Position numbers and translations under genes: made by a program. 8,242 nucleotides of DNA, taken from NCBI GenBank assembly GCA_937897615.1, contig CALCNO010000190.1, positions 1 to 8,242 on the forward strand, written 5' to 3'. This document shows positions 5,112 through 8,242 of the stretch, in pieces. The stretch is from an uncultured Anaerolineaceae bacterium (GTDB lineage: Bacteria > Chloroflexota > Anaerolineae > Anaerolineales > Anaerolineaceae). The notes below the pieces were generated by a model, which was not told the origin of the DNA, did no database searches, and saw only the letters and a list, made by a program, of their open reading frames with translations. Position 1 is the stretch's first letter, and each line of letters starts with the position of its first letter.

Positions 5112-8100
5112 AATCGCGGTCCAGCAGGATCGAGAGCACCGTGGTGCGGTTCATCAGCATAATGGATGCGGTGCAGCCCAAAATGTAGCAGGCCACAAAT
5201 CCCCCTGCCAGCAGCAGATGCAGGCCGGTGGGCACGCCCCACAACAGGCGCCAGGCGCCAAAGCCCGCCCCCACCCCCAGCAGGCACAGCAGCAGTTGCT
5301 CCAAAAAGAAGCTGCGGAAGGTGACCCAGCGCGTGGCGCCCAGCCCGCGCATGGTGGCGAACTCCTGCTTGCGGCTGGCCACGAACAGGTACGAGACCAC
5401 CACCGCGATGATGCCCACCAGCACCCACAGCACCGGGTAGAGCACGTTGATGTAGCGGATCTGCTGGCGCACGCTGGCGATGGCGTTGTTGAAGCCGGCA
5501 TCCTGCAGCACCACGAACTGGCGCACGCTGCCCACCTGCTGCACCTGCGAGTAGCCGTAGGTTTGCAGATAATCCTTGAAGGCCACCGTATCGCGCGAAT
5601 CTACCAGCCTGAAGTTGGCGCTGTTGAGCGTGGTGTTCTGCAGGTAGCGTTCAAAATCCGGGCCAATGGCGTAGCCATCGTCAAAGGTGCGCAGCGGAGC
5701 ATCCAGGCTGGCAAGGCCATCCTGCCAGATGAGCGGGGTGTAAAAGAGCGTTGCCAGCGGTGTGTAAATGGTATCGCTGGCGCCCTGGCGGTGGTAGCTG
5801 CCCACCACGCGCAGGCTGAACTGGTAGTAGATGTAGCGGTTGGTGGCCGGGTCGCGGAAAGGCCAGTTGACGGCCACGCGGATGGTATCGCCCAGGGCAA
5901 TGCCGCGCGCTTCCATCAGCGTGACGGGCACAATGGCGTAGCTCTCGCTGCCCTCAACGATGGGTGCGGCCAAAATGGATGGGTCGAAACCCTCCAAAAA
6001 GGTGATGCGCGCGCCCTCAGAGTAGAAGAACTCCGGCGAGGTGTTGATGTCGTTGGCGGCGGTGAGGCTGGCGCCGCGCAAAATTTCGGCCTCCTGCGAT
6101 TCGCGCGCAAAGAGCGAATCCGGCACGTACAGCGGGGGCACCTCCAGCCGGGTGCCATCGGCGCGGCCGCTGATGCCCAAAAAGTAGTACGGCTCGCTGA
6201 CGGAAGTGGACAGCCCCGTGACCAGGCCGGAGTGGGCAAGGGTATCCACATTGTAGGCGCTAATCACCTGGTTGCCGATCTGCTTGCCGTTGATATCGGT
6301 AAAGTAGCCCACGACGGTGGTGTTGTCGTAAATGGCTTCCAACTGGTGCTGGTAGCGCAGCGCGGTGGTGGCAAGCTGGCCCAAAAAGAGCACCATCGCC
6401 AGCGCCAGCACGGGGATGACGCTGCTGCGCGCGCCGCCGCGGGTGATGGAAAGCAGCGCGTACTTGAAGCCCGTGCCGCTGAGGCGCGAGGAGCGCCTGG
6501 CCTTGCCCGGCCCCCACAGTTTGCGCTGGCTGGGGCGGCTGCGCACAAAGCTGCCCAGGATGAAGCCCAGGCAGGAGAGCAGCACCATCGCAAAGATGGC
6601 CGCGCCCACCATGACAAAGAGGTGCCAGGGAAGCTGCGGGGCAAATTCCAGTGTGCGCGCAATGGTGAGGTTGCCGTCGCTGTAACGCGCATCCACCAGC
6701 GCGAAGGCTTTTGAGAAGCGCACCACCAGCGTGATGATGCGGTGGTAGAGGGCATAGGCCGCAGCCGCACCCGCGGCAGCCGCCGCCAGGGCGATCAGCG
6801 CGGCGCTGAAGAGGTAATGCGCCACCACACGCAGGCGCCCGGCCCCCAGCATGAGCATGGTCTGGCTGGTTTCGCGCTGGCGGTAAACAAAGAGGAAGCC
6901 AAAGAGCAGCACCACGCTCAGCTCCACCAGGGCGCACACGCCAGTGACGATCTTGGCTACTTTGAGGATGGTGCGGTAGGGGGTGGCCACGGCGGCGTAG
7001 CCCTGGTCGTACATGGTCAGGTGAAAGCGGTCGCCCAACTGCGGCACCACCGCGGCATAGAAGGCGGCGGCATCAGCGTTGCGCACCACGGCCTGGCCCA
7101 CGGTGAAGCCAATGGGCAGCGGCGAGGCCGGCACGCCGGCCCCGCGCGGCACGTAGACGTACCAGCTTTTATCGGAGATAGTGTTGGTGATGCCCACCAC
7201 GGTGAAGGGGGCCTGGAAATCAAAGCCCTGCGGCGCCCAGTAGCTGTTGTAGACGCCGGGCTGGTTGGAGACGGCGGCGGAGAGGTCGAGCACGGCGCCC
7301 ACGCCCACCCCCAAGCGCGCGGCGGCCAGATCAGAGATGACGATGACGCGCGCACCGGCGGCGTATTCCTCGGCGGTGAAGGGGCGGCCCTCCACAAAAT
7401 ACAGCTCCTGCTGCTGGAAAGGCAGCAGCGCCATCAGGTTATCGGTGGCGTTGATGAGCAGGCTGTTGTTGGTAACGCGCAGGGTCGCGGCCACCTGGCG
7501 CAGCACGCTATCGGCGGGGATGGTGTAGCCGTGCGCAGCGGCGGCATCGGTGATGTCAATCTTGCCGGGCACGCTGATGCCATCGGCGGCGGCCAAGGTG
7601 TTCTCAAAATTGACCAGCTTGAGGTGCAGCAGGGGCGACCTGCCGTGGTAGACCTCGCCGAAGAGCAGGTAGAAGTGGCCCTTCTCGAAGTCGCCGAACT
7701 CGTTGTCGATGTAGAGGATGGTGTTGGGTTCGCTCTTGAGGGAGTAGAGGCTCTCGGCGACGACGCCGCTGTAAAGGCCGTGGGAAGGGTCGTAGTAGAC
7801 GCTGCCCACCACCACCACAGAGTACATGCGCGCGGGGTTGAAGGTGTCGCTGCGCCAGAAGCCGGGCACGTAGCCCAGGGCGCGCGCCGGGGCCTCCCAG
7901 GAGAGGGCGGCGGGGTCGGCGCTGATGGCGGCGGCATCAAAGGCGGGCAGGCTGGCGGCCATGCCGGGGTCGGCGGCGGTGTCATCGGGGTAGGTGGTGC
8001 CCATGTATTCCACCAGGCCAATGGTGGTGTAGTAGGCGTCGCAATCGCGCAGGAACTGGGCCACCGAGGCCCACACGCTGACGCCCAACGCCAGCACCAG

Positions 8101-8184
8101 GGTGAGGGCGAAGAGGAGCAGGGTGAAGAGCGCCGTTTTGCCTGTGGATCGCAGCGTGCTCTTGAGGCTGTTACGGAGGATCAT
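5110..8184 (-). CDS. FtsX/MacB-type ABC transporter permease, two FtsX modules
   Basis: A 1024-residue membrane protein with about eight predicted transmembrane helices: roughly 18-41, 410-433, 452-480, 519-545, 587-608, 912-934, 957-982 and 988-1011. This is a duplicated 4-helix FtsX layout. Each module has one helix, a large extracytoplasmic domain (about 42-405 and 610-910; MacB-PCD-like), then three helices. The cytoplasmic FtsX coupling motif appears twice, as RQRETSQTMLMLGAGR (435-450) and RKQEFATMRGLGATR (938-952). The N-terminus (LRNSLKSTLRSTGKT) is the usual basic amphipathic segment before helix 1. With the ATPase encoded 10 nt downstream it should form a MacB-like or FtsEX-like complex; the substrate (peptide, lipoprotein or cell-wall signal) cannot be told. 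The ATG at 8184 lacks a strong Shine-Dalgarno sequence. The large domains and high Ala content are unremarkable for GC-rich hosts. Long opposite-strand open frames here are coding shadows. Confidence 0.92.
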   Translation of the reverse strand: MILRNSLKSTLRSTGKTALFTLLLFALTLVLALGVSVWASVAQFLRDCDAYYTTIGLVEYMGTTYPDDTAADPGMAASLPAFDAAAISADPAALSWEAPARALGYVPGFWRSDTFNPARMYSVVVVGSVYYDPSHGLYSGVVAESLYSLKSEPNTILYIDNEFGDFEKGHFYLLFGEVYHGRSPLLHLKLVNFENTLAAADGISVPGKIDITDAAAAHGYTIPADSVLRQVAATLRVTNNSLLINATDNLMALLPFQQQELYFVEGRPFTAEEYAAGARVIVISDLAAARLGVGVGAVLDLSAAVSNQPGVYNSYWAPQGFDFQAPFTVVGITNTISDKSWYVYVPRGAGVPASPLPIGFTVGQAVVRNADAAAFYAAVVPQLGDRFHLTMYDQGYAAVATPYRTILKVAKIVTGVCALVELSVVLLFGFLFVYRQRETSQTMLMLGAGRLRVVAHYLFSAALIALAAAAAGAAAAYALYHRIITLVVRFSKAFALVDARYSDGNLTIARTLEFAPQLPWHLFVMVGAAIFAMVLLSCLGFILGSFVRSRPSQRKLWGPGKARRSSRLSGTGFKYALLSITRGGARSSVIPVLALAMVLFLGQLATTALRYQHQLEAIYDNTTVVGYFTDINGKQIGNQVISAYNVDTLAHSGLVTGLSTSVSEPYYFLGISGRADGTRLEVPPLYVPDSLFARESQEAEILRGASLTAANDINTSPEFFYSEGARITFLEGFDPSILAAPIVEGSESYAIVPVTLMEARGIALGDTIRVAVNWPFRDPATNRYIYYQFSLRVVGSYHRQGASDTIYTPLATLFYTPLIWQDGLASLDAPLRTFDDGYAIGPDFERYLQNTTLNSANFRLVDSRDTVAFKDYLQTYGYSQVQQVGSVRQFVVLQDAGFNNAIASVRQQIRYINVLYPVLWVLVGIIAVVVSYLFVASRKQEFATMRGLGATRWVTFRSFFLEQLLLCLLGVGAGFGAWRLLWGVPTGLHLLLAGGFVACYILGCTASIMLMNRTTVLSILLDRD

Positions 8185-8221
8185 CGGTGGAACGCCAATC
8201 TTTGCGGTTGTGGTTTAGATG

Positions 8222-8227
8222 ATTATA
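8222..8227 (-). promoter_or_regulatory. Probable -10 box of the exporter operon
   Basis: On the minus strand a perfect TATAAT lies 37 nt before the permease ATG. Transcription would start near 8215 with a leader of about 30 nt. The -35 hexamer would fall beyond the right edge of the window, so the promoter cannot be confirmed. Confidence 0.5.
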
Positions 8228-8242
8228 GCCTGTAATGGGAGA

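Noticed and set aside
6742..8235. Long plus-strand open frame of 497 codons
   Set aside because: It is antisense to the N-terminal half of the permease, is Gly/His/Val-rich low complexity, and has no recognisable domain or ribosome site.

Overview
The window looks like bacterial chromosome from a GC-rich organism. A Chloroflexota (Anaerolineae-like) host is my best guess, from a Thr/Pro/Ala-linker lipoprotein with PD40-type repeats, a MacB/FtsX-type exporter and a bacterial PolB2-like polymerase. This placement is inference only; no rRNA or other phylogenetic marker is present.

Layout: (1) 1-476, minus strand, GC-rich: the N-terminal part of a secreted lipoprotein with beta-propeller-like repeats, running off the left edge. 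(2) 477-584: a divergent intergenic region where base composition drops sharply. It holds a consensus promoter (TTGACA, 16 bp, TATAAT) firing rightward. A LexA-like dyad, TAGAA-N6-TTCTA, fills exactly the spacer between -35 and -10. (3) 585-4401, plus strand, clearly AT-richer: four tightly packed genes that read as one operon. In order they are a RecA/RadA-fold protein with a destroyed P-loop and a C-terminal QxxLF clamp-like motif, a 129-aa helical protein of unknown function beginning MGRT, a 770-aa family-B DNA polymerase (PolB2-like) with broken exonuclease motifs and a variant motif C, and a SRAP (YedK/HMCES-type) abasic-site crosslinking protein. (4) 4425-8184, minus strand, GC-rich: an ABC exporter made of a 1024-aa FtsX/MacB-type permease followed by its 224-aa ATPase, convergent with the island.

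How the genes may work together: the central operon has the logic of a damage-tolerance mutasome. It parallels the ImuA-ImuB-DnaE2 cassette, with an inactive RecA-like accessory protein, a polymerase lacking proofreading, and SRAP to shield abasic sites in single-stranded DNA. The candidate LexA-like operator suggests DNA-damage induction. This four-gene cassette in a foreign-looking island is the most interesting content of the window. The flanking lipoprotein and ABC exporter look like ordinary host envelope genes.
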